From Casuarina equisetifolia (taxonomy: Eukaryota; Streptophyta; Magnoliopsida; Fagales; Casuarinaceae): 64,000 bases of DNA. Made by a program: the position numbers and the translations under genes. The stretch is from assembly GCA_028551475.1 (NCBI GenBank), contig CM052361.1:875501-939500 (forward strand), given 5' to 3'. Shown piece by piece: positions 11,801 to 23,419 of the stretch. The notes beneath the pieces were generated by a model. It was given only the letters and a program-made list of their open reading frames with translations. It searched no databases and was not told the DNA's origin. Within the stretch, counting starts at the first letter, position 1. Each line of letters starts with the position of its first letter.

Positions 11801-13477
11801 GTTACTTAAGTGTTTGGTAGGATGTATATAGAACAAAGTCTTACATCGAATGTATAATTCTTTATAGTAAAACTTAAATAAAACAAGTACATTTCTATCT
11901 TTTGATCTAATTTTTGAATTAGAATTTTAGGCTTTTTAATGCCCACTATGCTTGCTTAAAATTCTTGGTAGTCAAATGAAGAAGATGGAAACTGTGAATA
12001 TTAAAACCAATGTTTCAAATAAAACTAATAGACTCTATCTCCATGATGTGTGTTTTTCCTTGTTAAAATATCATGTTACTAATATTAGTGTTAAAATATC
12101 AATGCATATATCATGTTTCTAAAAAATTGATTTGTTATGTTCTTTGTATATAGTTGTACTTTGTTCGCTTAAAAGTTTATTTTAAAGGAAGAAATGAATA
12201 TTTTAATAGAGTATTAGAATTTAAGTTTTAAATAAGACATCAATCTCTTGTAAATTGTAGATCAAATAATTGTTAAAATCTAAATTTATGTCCTTTGTTA
12301 CTACTATATCAATATATTGTGCTCACTATATTTCATCTTTTAGCAAAATAAGCTTTATAACAAATATAGAAGTATACAATTGATCCCTTATGATAATTGC
12401 TAATTAGGATGAAAATGTAACCAATTACTAATAGCCTTTCAGACACTAAATGAAAGAAGTTGAGTGAAATAAAATATAACTCATCTATCAACAATATATG
12501 ATTTAGAAGTCTCTTATTTTTCAGAAAACTTACAAGATCAAGGCCAAAAAAACTCCTTTTCTAGTGAAGCTTGTCTTCCAGTTCTCAATCTCATAACAAT
12601 CCACACCCTAGACATCCTTCACACTTATTTAAAAACAAAACAAAGCAAAACCTAATTATTTAAAAAGTGTAATAATAAAATAAACAATTCACACTTTTTT
12701 CACTTTTCCTACTATTTATTAAATAACCCTAATCTCTGATCCAAAACAATTGAATTTTGGATATTTCACTTATGTCTTATTTAAATAATAAAACAAAGCA
12801 AAACTTAATTATCTAAAAAACATAATAATAAAACTAACCCAATTCAAAATAATCAAAGCTCAAGCCTACACACTTTTTTCTCTTTTCCTACTATTTATTA
12901 AATAACCCTAATCTCTAATCCAAAACAATTGAATTTTGGATATTTCACTTATGTCTTATTTAAATAATAAAACAAAGCAAAACTTAATTATCTAAAAAAC
13001 ATAATAATAAAACTAACCCAATTCAAAATAATCAAAGCTCAAGCCTACATTATTCTTGTCCTGATAGGGACTAAACTCCCCATTTTGGTTCCTTCTCTAT
13101 TTTTTTTTTTTTTGGGCGAATAGGACAAAATCGGCTCAAGGAAAGCTTCTCATTCTTCGAATAGAAATGAAGCCCAAACGCATGTATGTACTACACGTGG
13201 GCAAATATCAATGCATATATCACGTTACTAATATATTAACTTATTATACTTTTTATATACAAATGTATTTTGTTCTTTTAAAAACTTGTTTTAAGGGAAG
13301 AAATGTGTATTTTAATATAGTATTAGAACTTAAATTTTAAATAATACACCAATCAATCATAGATTGCAGATGATAGAATTGTTAAAATCTAAATGTGTGT
13401 CTTATATTACCTATATATCATTGTATTGTGCTCATTATATTCCCCTTACTTACAAAAATAAGTTTTATAGCAAATAT
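8840..13477. repeat. AT-rich mosaic of repeated modules (left of the copia element)
   Basis: No gene is seen. The stretch is built from modules that recur in similar order here and at 18978-22400. Examples are GTGAATCTCACTAGGCC-like (8880, 11570, 21420, 22175), CAATGCATATATCA-like (9038, 12106, 13208, 19943), AAAAGTATGCAAGAAAAA-like (9465, 10183, 19150, 20943) and AAACTCCCC followed by a GGTTCC-like word (13073, 19613). Copies are diverged by many substitutions and indels. No terminal repeats or reading frames define an element type; decayed non-autonomous elements or a large-unit tandem family are both possible. Confidence 0.7.
12691..13048. repeat. 179-bp near-identical tandem duplication
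   Basis: Two adjacent units begin at 12691 and 12870 with ACACTTTTTT and both run to TCAAGCCTACA. I see only about two or three differences, so this duplication is much younger than the surrounding diverged modules. Confidence 0.9.
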
Positions 13478-14164
13478 TGTTGGGTTGGTCCAGCCCATAT
13501 TCGGGGACTTATTATTGGGTCCAATTAGGGTAATGTGGCCCTAAGGTTTAAAATAAAAAATATAGGGTTTTTTCTTTAAGAGAAGAGGTGAGTGGCCGTC
13601 AAAAGAAAAAAGAGAGAGAGAAAAGAAAAGAGCAGAATTTCGCAGGAATTAGATGCCCTGCGCAGCAGTTGATCAAACGTTTGATCAAGGACGATCCGTG
13701 GTCCGATTGAGCTGATTTTTTGTCAGCAGGTTCGGGATTGGGTGTTCTTCATTGTGAACGGTTGGATCGTCGTTTGGAGCTCTTGAAGTCAGCAAATTGT
13801 GGTCGAAAATCTGGGTGATATTTCTCCAACTTTTCTTAGTTAAGTTGTTGTTTACAACTTGTTCTTCACTATTTATTGGTGATTCTATTGTTGTTGAATC
13901 AGTAAATCTTTGTCCTGTTGCTATTGTTAAGGACTTGATTGAGTTGTATCCTAACGATTGATATAGTGGAGATTTGGGTGGACTCCGTGATCGGTCCCGT
14001 GGTTTTTTATCCTTCACATTGGAGGAGTTTTTCCACGTAGAAATTTTTTTGTGTTGATTGTGATTTGATTATTTTACTTGTGATTCGAATACATCGTTGG
14101 TGTTTTAGTATTTCCTCATAGGTTCAATCAAAGTGGGAAACTTTATACGTCGTTTTTCCCATCA
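13478..14164 (+). repeat. 5' LTR of the copia element
   Basis: 687 bp, starting TGTTGGGTTGGTCCAGCCC and ending CGTTTTTCCCATCA. Compared with the 3' LTR it differs at 13942 (A vs G), 14058 (T vs C) and 14082 (G vs A). An antisense open frame of 110 codons inside it is a by-product of the LTR sequence and is not called. Confidence 0.97.
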
Positions 14165-14167
14165 GAG

Positions 14168-14181
14168 TGGTATCAAAGAGC
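14168..14181 (+). other. Primer-binding site (initiator tRNA-Met type)
   Basis: TGGTATCAAAGAGC starts three bases after the 5' LTR. It matches the start of the usual copia primer-binding site TGGTATCAGAGC, complementary to the 3' end of initiator tRNA-Met, with two extra bases in the middle. Confidence 0.8.
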
Positions 14182-14220
14182 TTAGGTTGTGGTTGTTTTA
14201 TCTTTGGATTTGATTGAACG

Positions 14221-17200
14221 ATGGAACTAAGCACTAACAGGATGATTAGTTTGAATGGACGAAATTATCATGTTTGGAAGGGTAAGATGGAAGATTTGCT
14301 TTATGTGAAGCGTTGGCACTTACCGGTGTTTAGTGAAACTAGACCAGATAACATGAGTGAGGCCGATTGGACTCTTGAGCATAAAATTGTATGCGGGTTC
14401 ATTCGACAATTTGTAGATGAGAATGTTTTGAATCACATTAGTAAAGAAACACATGCTCGGACTCTATGGAACAAACTTGAATCTTTGTATGCTCGAAAGA
14501 CTGGAAATAATAAGATGTATTTGATGAAGCAACTTATTAGCTTGAAATACAAAGATGGGCAATCCATATCTGATCATTTGAATGAGTTTCAGGGAATGTT
14601 AGATCAACTTTCAGGCATTAATATGAAGTTTGAAGATGAAGTACAAGGACTTTGGTTACTTGGTACTTTACCAGAATCTTGGGAAACATTTCGTATGTCA
14701 GTGAGTAACTCTGCTCCTGATGGAATTGTCACTATGGATTTTGCCAAGACTAGTATTTTGAATGAAGAGATGAGAAGAAAGAGTCAGGGTTCTTTGTCTC
14801 ATTCTGAAGCTTTGGTTGTTGAAAATAGGGGGAGAAGTCATAGTAGAGGTCCGAAAGGTTATAACAAAAGTCGAAGTAAGTCTAGATCATGGCATAAAAA
14901 TGTAGAGTGTCATCATTGTGGCAAGATGGGTCATATCAAGAAAAATTACTTCCAGCTGAAAAATGAAAAGAAAAATGGTAAAGGTAGAAATGAGAAGAAG
15001 AAAGTTAATGAAAGTGAGGAGAAGAAGGACAACAATGATAATGATCGAGTTGCAACAGCTACTAATGAACTTGTTATTGTGTGCTATGATGATAATGTGA
15101 ATTTTGCAAGCAATGAGACAAGTTGGGTAATTGATAGTGGTGCTTCTCTTCATATTACTTCCAAGAGGGAGTTCTTTACTTCTTATAGTCCTGGAAACTT
15201 TGGCACATTGAAGATGGGTAATGATTGCTTGGCTAAAGTTGCAGGTATGGGAGATGTATGCTTGGAGACTCGTAATGGATCTAAGTTGGTTCTCAAGAAT
15301 GTTAGACATGTACCAGAAATTCGCTTGAATTTGATTTCTACTGGACAACTTGATGATGAAGGTTTTTGCAATATCTTCAATAATGGACAATGGAAACTTA
15401 CTAAGGGTTCATTAGTTATGGCTAGAGGCAAGAAAGAGTCTTCTTTGTATTTGTTTCAGGCCAAGATTTCCAAGAACACTTGTAATGTAGTGGAAGATGG
15501 AAATGCAAGTGCTTTATGGCATAAAAGATTAAGTCACATGAGTGAGAAGGGCATGAATGTGTTGGCAAAGAAGAACTTGTTATATGGGATTAAGAGTGCA
15601 AAACTTGAGAAGTGTGCACATTGTTTAGCTGGAAAACAGAAAAGAGTTTGATTCTATAGTCACCCTCCTTAAAGAAAATCAGATTTCTTGGAGTTAGTAC
15701 ACTCAGATGTTTGTGGCCCAGTCAACCCGAGGACGCTTGGTGGAGCATCCTACTTTGTGACCTTTATTGATGACTACTCAAGAAAGGTTTGGGTTTATGT
15801 TTTGATGTCAAAAGATCAAGTGCTAGATGTATTTAAGCAGTTTCAAGTTTCAGTAGAGCGGCAAACTGGAAAGAAGTTGAAATGCATTCGATCAGACAAT
15901 GGTGGTGAGTACATTGGACCATTTGATGAGTATTGTAGGCAACATGGTATTCGACATCAGAAGACACCTCCAAAAACACCTCAATTGAATGGTATAACGG
16001 AAAGAATGAACAGGACATTGGTTGAGAGAGTTAGATGCATGATTTCAAATGCTAACCTGCCAAAGACATTTTGGGGTGAGGCATTACTTACAGCAGCTTA
16101 TGTTATCAATCTATCTCCAATTGTTGCTTTAGATGGTGATGTGCCAGATAGAGTTTGGTTTGGCAAGGATGTTTCCTATAACTATCTAAGAGTATTTGGT
16201 TGCAAAGCATTTGTTCATATTCCAAAAGATGAAAGGTCTAAGTTAGATGTCAAGACACGAGAATGTATATTTCTTGGTTATGGTTCTGATGAATTTGGCT
16301 ACAGGTGTTATGATCCAGCTGTGAAGAAAATTGTGAGGAGTCGTGATGTTGTATTTTTTGAGAATCAAAATAAGACAGATATTGGCCAGAGTGAGAAGAA
16401 TATGTCACAAGGCTCTAAGATTAGTATTGATATTGATCGAATTCCTTCAAATGATTTACAGCGACAGTTGCCAGAACAAGTTGAAAGTGATATTCAGCAT
16501 GATGTTCAGGATCAGGTTCAGAATGACCAACAGGGTGCAGATAATAGTGATACTCAGACAGATAATGTTGTTGATGTTCAGCAGAATCCATCTTCAGTTC
16601 CACCATTGAGGAGGTCTACTAGAGGTCGCCATCCATCCTCTAGATACTCTACTGAGGAGTATGTATTGTTGACTGATGCAGGTGAGCCTGAGAGCTTTGA
16701 AGAAGCAGCAGAGGATGTGGATAAGAAAAAATGGATTGATGCAATGCAAGATGAGTTGAAATCTTTGCATGATAATCAAACATTTGAGTTGGTGACATTG
16801 CCTAAAGGCAAGAAAGCTTTGAAGAATCGTTGGATTTATAGATTGAAGCATGATGAAAATTCTTCACAACCCCGATACAAAGCCAGACTAGTTGTTAAAG
16901 GTTTCAGTCAGAAAAAAGGAATTGATTATGATGAGATTTTCTCACCTGTTGTGAAAATGTCCTCAATTCGAGTGGTTTTGGGATTGGCTGTCAGTCTTGA
17001 TCTTGAAATTGAGCAAATGGATGTAAAAACTGCTTTTCTTCATGGTGACCTAAATGAAGAAATTTATATGGAGCAACTAGAGGGTTTTAAAGAAAAAGGT
17101 AAAGAGAACTATGTTTGCAAGCTAAAGAAAAGTTTATATGGCTTAAAACAGGCACCGAGACAATGGTATCGAAAATTTGAGTCTTTTATGGGGGAGCAAG

Positions 17201-18243
17201 CCTATAAGAAGACAAATTCTGATCATTGTGTATTTGTGCAGAAGTTCTCAGATGATGATTTTATCATTCTACTACTTTATGTAGATGACATGCTTATAGT
17301 TGGTAAGAATGCTGCAAGAATTGAAAAGTTGAAGCAGGAGTTAAGTAAGTCATTCTCAATGAAAGACTTAGGCTTAGTGAAGCAAATTCTTGGTATGAGA
17401 GTTAGTCGTGACAAAAAAGCTAAGAAGTTGTGGTTGTCTCAAGAGGAGTACATTAAGAAAGTGTTTCAGAGGTTTTGTATGGATAAAGCTAAAGTGGTGA
17501 GCACGCCTCTTGCTACACACTTTAAGCTTAGTAAGAAACAATGTCCTACAGATGAGAAAGACAGAAAAGATATGGAAAGAGTTCCTTATGCTTCGGCTGT
17601 TGGTTGTTTAATGTATGCAATGATTTGTACAAGGCCAGATATAGCTCATGCAGTTGGAGTAGTTAGCAGATTTACTTCTAATCCTGGAAGAGAACATTGG
17701 AATGCAGTGAAGTGGATTCTAAAGTATCTTCGAGGCACTTCTAGTTTGAAACTTTCATTTGGGAGTGATAAGCCTATTCTTGTGGGATATACAGATTCTG
17801 ACATGGCAGGAGATATTGATAATAGAAGATCTACTTCAGGCTACTTGATTAAATTTTCAGGGGGAGCTGTGACATGGCAATCAAGATTACAAAAATGTAT
17901 TGCTCTATCTACAACAGAAGCAAAATTTATTGCAGCAACGGAAGCATGTAAAGAGTTGCTTTGGATGAAGGAATTCATAAAAGAACTTGGTTTCGTGCAA
18001 GAAAAGTATGTGTTATTTTGTGATAGTCAAAGTGTTATACGTCTTGCTAAGAACTCTACTTTTCATCAAAGGTCAAAGCATATTGATGTAAGGTATCATT
18101 GGATACGAGATATAATGGAAACCAAAGAGGTTGCACTTGAAAAGGTACATACTGAGGATAATGGTTCTGATATGATGACAAAGGCTCTATGGCGAGAAAA
18201 GTTTGAGTTTTGTCGGCATGAGGCCGGTTTGGATTGTGCTTGA
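14221..18243 (+). pseudogene. copia gag-pol polyprotein frame, interrupted
   Basis: One reading frame of 1341 codons spans the element's interior. Gag (UBN2-type) occupies about residues 1-225. A zinc knuckle follows at about 230-243, reading CHHCGKMGHIKKN then Tyr where the fourth zinc ligand (Cys) should be (codon 14947-14949). The protease motif DSGA is at about 305-308. The frame is cut by TGA at 15649-15651 and TAA at 15670-15672, between the GAG-pre-integrase segment and the integrase core. Downstream, the integrase keeps its acidic residues (DDYSRKVW, SDNGGEY, ITERMNRTL), reverse transcriptase has YVDDM near 17278-17292, and RNase H follows to TGA at 18241-18243. The second open part continues the same frame, not a separate gene. 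The protein cannot be made whole without readthrough of two stops, so the element is probably non-autonomous now. Confidence 0.95.
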
Positions 18244-18277
18244 GAAATGAACATATGGAATCTCCCTCATTTGGGCT

Positions 18278-18288
18278 GGAGGGGGAGA
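18278..18288 (+). other. Polypurine tract
   Basis: GGAGGGGGAGA lies immediately before the 3' LTR (starting at 18291), the expected place for the plus-strand primer of reverse transcription. Confidence 0.85.
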
Positions 18289-18290
18289 AT

Positions 18291-18977
18291 TGTTGGGTTG
18301 GTCCAGCCCATATTCGGGGACTTATTATTGGGTCCAATTAGGGTAATGTGGCCCTAAGGTTTAAAATAAAAAATATAGGGTTTTTTCTTTAAGAGAAGAG
18401 GTGAGTGGCCGTCAAAAGAAAAAAGAGAGAGAGAAAAGAAAAGAGCAGAATTTCGCAGGAATTAGATGCCCTGCGCAGCAGTTGATCAAACGTTTGATCA
18501 AGGACGATCCGTGGTCCGATTGAGCTGATTTTTTGTCAGCAGGTTCGGGATTGGGTGTTCTTCATTGTGAACGGTTGGATCGTCGTTTGGAGCTCTTGAA
18601 GTCAGCAAATTGTGGTCGAAAATCTGGGTGATATTTCTCCAACTTTTCTTAGTTAAGTTGTTGTTTACAACTTGTTCTTCACTATTTATTGGTGATTCTA
18701 TTGTTGTTGAATCAGTAAATCTTTGTCCTGTTGCTATTGTTAAGGACTTGATTGGGTTGTATCCTAACGATTGATATAGTGGAGATTTGGGTGGACTCCG
18801 TGATCGGTCCCGTGGTTTTTTATCCTTCACATTGGAGGAGTTTTTCCACGTAGAAATTTTTTTGTGTTGACTGTGATTTGATTATTTTACTTGTAATTCG
18901 AATACATCGTTGGTGTTTTAGTATTTCCTCATAGGTTCAATCAAAGTGGGAAACTTTATACGTCGTTTTTCCCATCA
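18291..18977 (+). repeat. 3' LTR of the copia element
   Basis: 687 bp and colinear with the 5' LTR at an offset of 4813 with no indel. It ends CGTTTTTCCCATCA and is followed by the target duplication AATAT. Confidence 0.97.
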
Positions 18978-18982
18978 AATAT

Positions 18983-21900
18983 GAGAGTACACAATTGATC
19001 CCTTAAGCTAATTGCTTATTGAGATAAATATAACCAATTATTAATAATCCCATAAAAATCAAATAAAAATTTAAGTGAAATAAAAGATAACTCATCCATT
19101 TACAATATATAATTCAAAAATCTTTTATTCTTTACCAAAAGTTATACCTAAAAGTATGCAAGAAAAAACATCTCTATCTAAACAACAAATTCCATGACAA
19201 AATGTTGAAATGGATTGCTTGAGATGGTCATAACATCACGCTCATATATCAAAAAGAGTTTCAAGTGACAAAAACAATATGATTATGAAATCAATTACAC
19301 GCCAGAATCCTTCACAAATAGGAAATCAAACCAAAAGCTTTCAAAATCAAAACCCCAAACGCCCTCTTCAATAAAGGTTGTCGGCTATGTTGAAATCTCA
19401 TAATAATACACACCTTCTTTTATTCCTATTGGCTATTAAATAGCTCCAATCTTCAACTTAAAACCCCTAGATTTTGGACATTCCCCTTAAATCTTTATTT
19501 AAATAACAAAAGAAAGTAAAATTTAGTTATATAAAAAGCCCAATAACAAAACTAACCCAATAAAAGATGATCAAAACTCAAGCCCGCATTATCTCTAATC
19601 CTGAAAAGGACTGAACTCCCCGTTGGTTCCTTTTTTCTGCTGATTTATCTCAAAATTCCCGGCGGTCCAGCAAAGAATTTAGGAAACTGAAAATGGTGGA
19701 GTCCATCTGGTGGCGGATTCCCTTTGGCCCCACTTTATGCATCCACGGCCACCTGTCCGTGACTTTTATCCATTAGGCTATTATCTCGATCTCGAAGATG
19801 GAAGTTTCACCTTGTTAGCATTTATAATAGAGATTAATGGCGAGCGGCAAAATATTCTTTCAAGTAGTCAAATAAAAGTGAAGGTAACAATGATATGGAA
19901 ATCTATGTATTATGTTCTAGGAGAAAAATAATTATAAAATATCAATGCATGTATTATATTATTTATAGATAAACTTATTTTATATATATATATAAATATA
20001 TTTTGTTCTCTTGAAAGCTTATTTTGAAAGAGAAAGTGAATATTTTAATATAGTGTCAAAATCTAAGTTTTGAATCAAACTCCAATTTCTTATAAATTGT
20101 AGATGAGATAAACTATTAAAATCTTGATGTATGTCCCATCTTATTAATATATCATCATATTGTGCTTGTTATATTTCCTCTTAATGAGAGGTTTATTATA
20201 TAACTCAAAAATTGGTAGAACTTATTATCATATAAGATTTTTTTTTAATATATATGAATAATATGAGACTCATTAAACACATCTTAACACATCTTCTTAT
20301 CATCATAGTCAAATTATCAAGTTATCATAGGTATTACATAAGATGGGCGATGAGTGGGTTCAAATATTGGAAGTTCATAAGTAAATTGTAACAAGATTTA
20401 AACTCAAAAGTTGATTCAAAGGTTTGTGAAACCTATTATTATACATAAACAAGATTTTAATATATTTTCTAGCAATGTAAAACTATTATCTACATCTTAA
20501 TACACTTTCTCACAAGATATACAAATAATTGGATTGTAGTAGGGTTGCATTACATGGATAATACATAGATCCAAATTAATGAAAGCCGTTATGGGCATTA
20601 AGGAGGATCTTGAACTTGATAGTATGTTAGAAAGCTTATTATCTAATCTAAATTTGACTTAAGAATTGGAAGACCTATTATCATATAAGTAGGAACCATA
20701 ATATATTATTTAATAGTGTGGGACTCGTTAGCCTCATCTTAACACCTCATTCGTACAAAAATAAGCTTTTATAACAAATATAGAATTACATAATTAATTC
20801 TTTAGGAGAATCATTTATTGGGATAAGAATACAATCAATTACTAATAATGCCTTACAAACCAAATAAAAGGCTAAGTGAAATAATCAATACGTATAATAT
20901 ATGATTTAAAATTTTTCTTATTTTTGAAAAAAGTTGAACCCAAAAGTATGCAAGAAAACCTCTTTATTTAAACAATAGATCCCATGACGAACTGCTGAAA
21001 TTTATTGCTTAAGATGATCTTAATGTCACATTCTTCAAGGAATTATGGTGTGCTTAGATACCGAAAGAGAGTACCAAGTAATAAAAATAATCTAATTGTA
21101 AAGTCAATTCCACACTAAAGTTCCTCACAAGAAGGAAATCAAACGAAAATCTTACATGATCAAAACTCAAAACTCCCTTTTTAATGAATGCTGTCATTTA
21201 GGTTTTAATCTCATAATAATTCGTACACCTAACAATAAAACTAATCCAATATAAAATAATCAAAACTCCCCGATGGTTTTTTCTTTTCTGCGGATTTATG
21301 TCAACTGTTTCTTTTTTTTTTTTTTTGTGAATAAGACAAAATGAGCGGAGGAAAAGCTTCACATTATCCGAATAAAGGCGAAGCCCAAAAGTATTCTCGT
21401 ACTACATGAGAGCAATTCGGTGAATCTAGCGAGGCCCGATTAAAATTCCTGGTGGTCCAACGAGGAAGATGGAAACTGCCAGGTTTCTCCGATGGAGTCC
21501 CTTGCACGGTGGATTCCGCTTGGTCCCACTTTGTGCATCCCCCAGCACTAGTTCATGGCTTTCACCCATAGATAAGATAATTATTAAAATCTAGATATTT
21601 GTTTTGTATTACTAATGTATCATTGTATTTAGCTTATTACATTTCCTATTTCTTACAAAAGTAAGCTTTATAACAAATTATAAAAGTATGTAATTAATCA
21701 CTTATTAGGATAAGGATATAACCAATTATTAATAATCCCTTACAAACAAAATAAAAGGTTGAGTGAAATAAAAAAAAATAACTTATCTATTTACAATATA
21801 TAATTCAAAAGTATCTTATTCTTTCAAAAAAGTTAAATTATAAAATAAATAAAAAGAATCTCTTCATTTAAACTATAAATATTATAACGAAATGTTAAAA

Positions 21901-22400
21901 TAGACTGTTTAAAATAATCACTATGTCATACTTAAAGAATTATGGTATGTTAGATATTAAAAATAGTATCAAGTGATAAAAATGATCTGACTATAGAGTC
22001 CATTTTACACCAAAATCCTCACAAGAAAAGAAAAAAAAATCTAACCAAAATCTTACAAGATCAAAACTCAAAATATCCTCTTTTGGTGGATGAGATAAAA
22101 CCAGCTAGAAAAGCTTATCATTCTTCGAATAAAGGCAAAGCCCAAAAGCAAGCCCGTACTAGGCGTGGGCAATCCGACGAATCTCACTACGCCACCACTT
22201 CAATTCCCGGCGGTCCAACCAAGCGGAAACTGCCAGGTTTTCATCGTGGAGTCCGTGAGTCCATCGCCTGGGGGATTCCGCTTAGACCATCTTTTTGCAT
22301 CCGGCACGTTTCCATAGGCTGTCATCATCCGTGGGCTGACTACTTTAGATATGCAACCAAAAATCAAAATATTCCTGGAAGTAGTTACAATAAAATTCAA
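18983..22400. repeat. AT-rich mosaic of repeated modules (right of the copia element)
   Basis: Continuation of the family at 8840-13477. The order seen at 9000-10620 recurs around 19930-21270, including a module with GATCTTG...TTGATA, AGCTTATTATCTAAT and ATCATATAAGTAGGAACCATAATATATTA (about 9845-9950 and 20608-20705). GC-richer words such as GGCGGTCCAACCAAG and GGATTCCGCTT recur near 19660, 21450 and 22210. The open frames at 19710-19931 and 22083-22463 lie on these GC-richer modules and look like repeat sequence, not genes. Confidence 0.65.
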
Positions 22401-23419
22401 AGTAATAATGATACAGGAATCTATATGTTATGTCAAAAGATATTTTCTTTTCTTAGAAATTAATTTTAAAATATATTAAAATGAAATTTCTAATATAATA
22501 TTAAAATTAATTTACATTATTAGAATAATAAAAGATTTTAAAACATTAATGTATATATCAAGTTACTAATATAATAATTTATTATATTCCTTTATATGTA
22601 GATGTGTGCTTATTTTATATTTTTTTTAGTTGTAATGGTCAAATTATAAAATTATCGTGATATTATATTATATAAATATTATGTAAACTTGAATCAATAA
22701 AAATTCAGAAAGATGTTAAAAGAAATATTAACTTTGAAATAAAAGATAAGTCATATTAAAAATATTAATAATATAAAATTTATTATCTATGTCTCAATAT
22801 GTTCATTATTAAGATGATTAAAATTTTAAATTATGTGGATCCAAATTAATAAAAGCTCATACGAGTATTAAAATAAAAATTTAAGTATGATTTATTATTC
22901 AATCTAAAAATCATAGTTAAACTTAAAATCGGTGGATTAATTATTACGTAGTTTATCCGTCATAATAATTGCTTATTGATATAAATCTATATAAGCAAGT
23001 ACTAATAATCCCTTAAAATCCGTGTGCGAAAACCAGGTGAGAAATAAAAGGATAAGTCATTCAGAATTACTTTTATATATTGTAATCGTCACCGCCATAA
23101 ATTAGAAACGTGGAACCGAGGGAGACGGATGTTCGCCACGTGGAGAGTATGACCGTAGCGATGAAGATACTTGTACGCCCAGTTAAATCGAAGGAGAAAC
23201 GATCTCAACCACATATCTCCCCGGAGAAAAAAAGAAAAAAAGGGGGCTCTCAATCGGAGGCTTCTCCGATTCAGCAGAAAGGCCCAACTGTAATCCTCGG
23301 AGCTGTCGTCATTTAGAGGGCCAAAGCGAGACAAAATTAGCAGCAGAAGAAGAAGCGCGATCTCGGTCCCTGAAGCTCCATTAGCAGGAAAACAGTGCGA
23401 TCCTCGGCAGAAGAGAGAA
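22401..23419 (+). promoter_or_regulatory. Upstream and presumed promoter region of MADS-box copy B
   Basis: Very AT-rich to about 23060, then a sharp change to GC-richer sequence. TTTTATATATTG at about 23070-23081 is a good TATA-box candidate, which would put transcription start near 23100 and give a 5' untranslated leader of about 320 nt before the ATG at 23420. The leader is purine-rich (for example GGAGAAAAAAAGAAAAAAAG near 23222). Placement is inferred. Confidence 0.45.

Larger units (their letters stand above)
13478..18977 (+). mobile_element. Ty1/copia LTR retrotransposon, Tork/Tnt1-like, full length with coding lesions
   Basis: A 5500-bp element bounded by 687-bp direct LTRs, with a five-base target duplication AATAT at 13473-13477 and 18978-18982. 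Order is 5' LTR, primer-binding site, gag, protease, integrase, reverse transcriptase, RNase H, polypurine tract, 3' LTR; integrase before reverse transcriptase marks Ty1/copia. The RNase H motif YTDSDMAGDIDNRRSTSGY and the general similarity to Tnt1 place it in the Tork/Tnt1 lineage (my recognition, not a search). The LTRs differ at only three of 687 positions, all transitions, so insertion was recent on an evolutionary scale. It sits inside the older AT-rich mosaic. Confidence 0.97.

Noticed and set aside
8840-13477. CRISPR-like or satellite interpretation of the recurring words
   Set aside because: Spacing is irregular and kilobase-scale, the copies are diverged, and this is plant nuclear DNA.
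13685-14017. 110-codon minus-strand frame, present again at 18498-18830
   Set aside because: It lies wholly in the LTR and is repeated only because the LTR is; there is no known protein similarity.
14887-15390. 167-codon minus-strand frame
   Set aside because: Antisense shadow of the copia gag-protease frame.
15688-18243. Separate pol gene starting at 15688
   Set aside because: It is in the same frame as gag and the supposed start is a TTG; it is the continuation of one gag-pol frame after two stops.
22083-22463. 126-codon plus-strand frame
   Set aside because: Falls on a GC-richer module of the repeated mosaic that recurs near 21350 with the frame broken.
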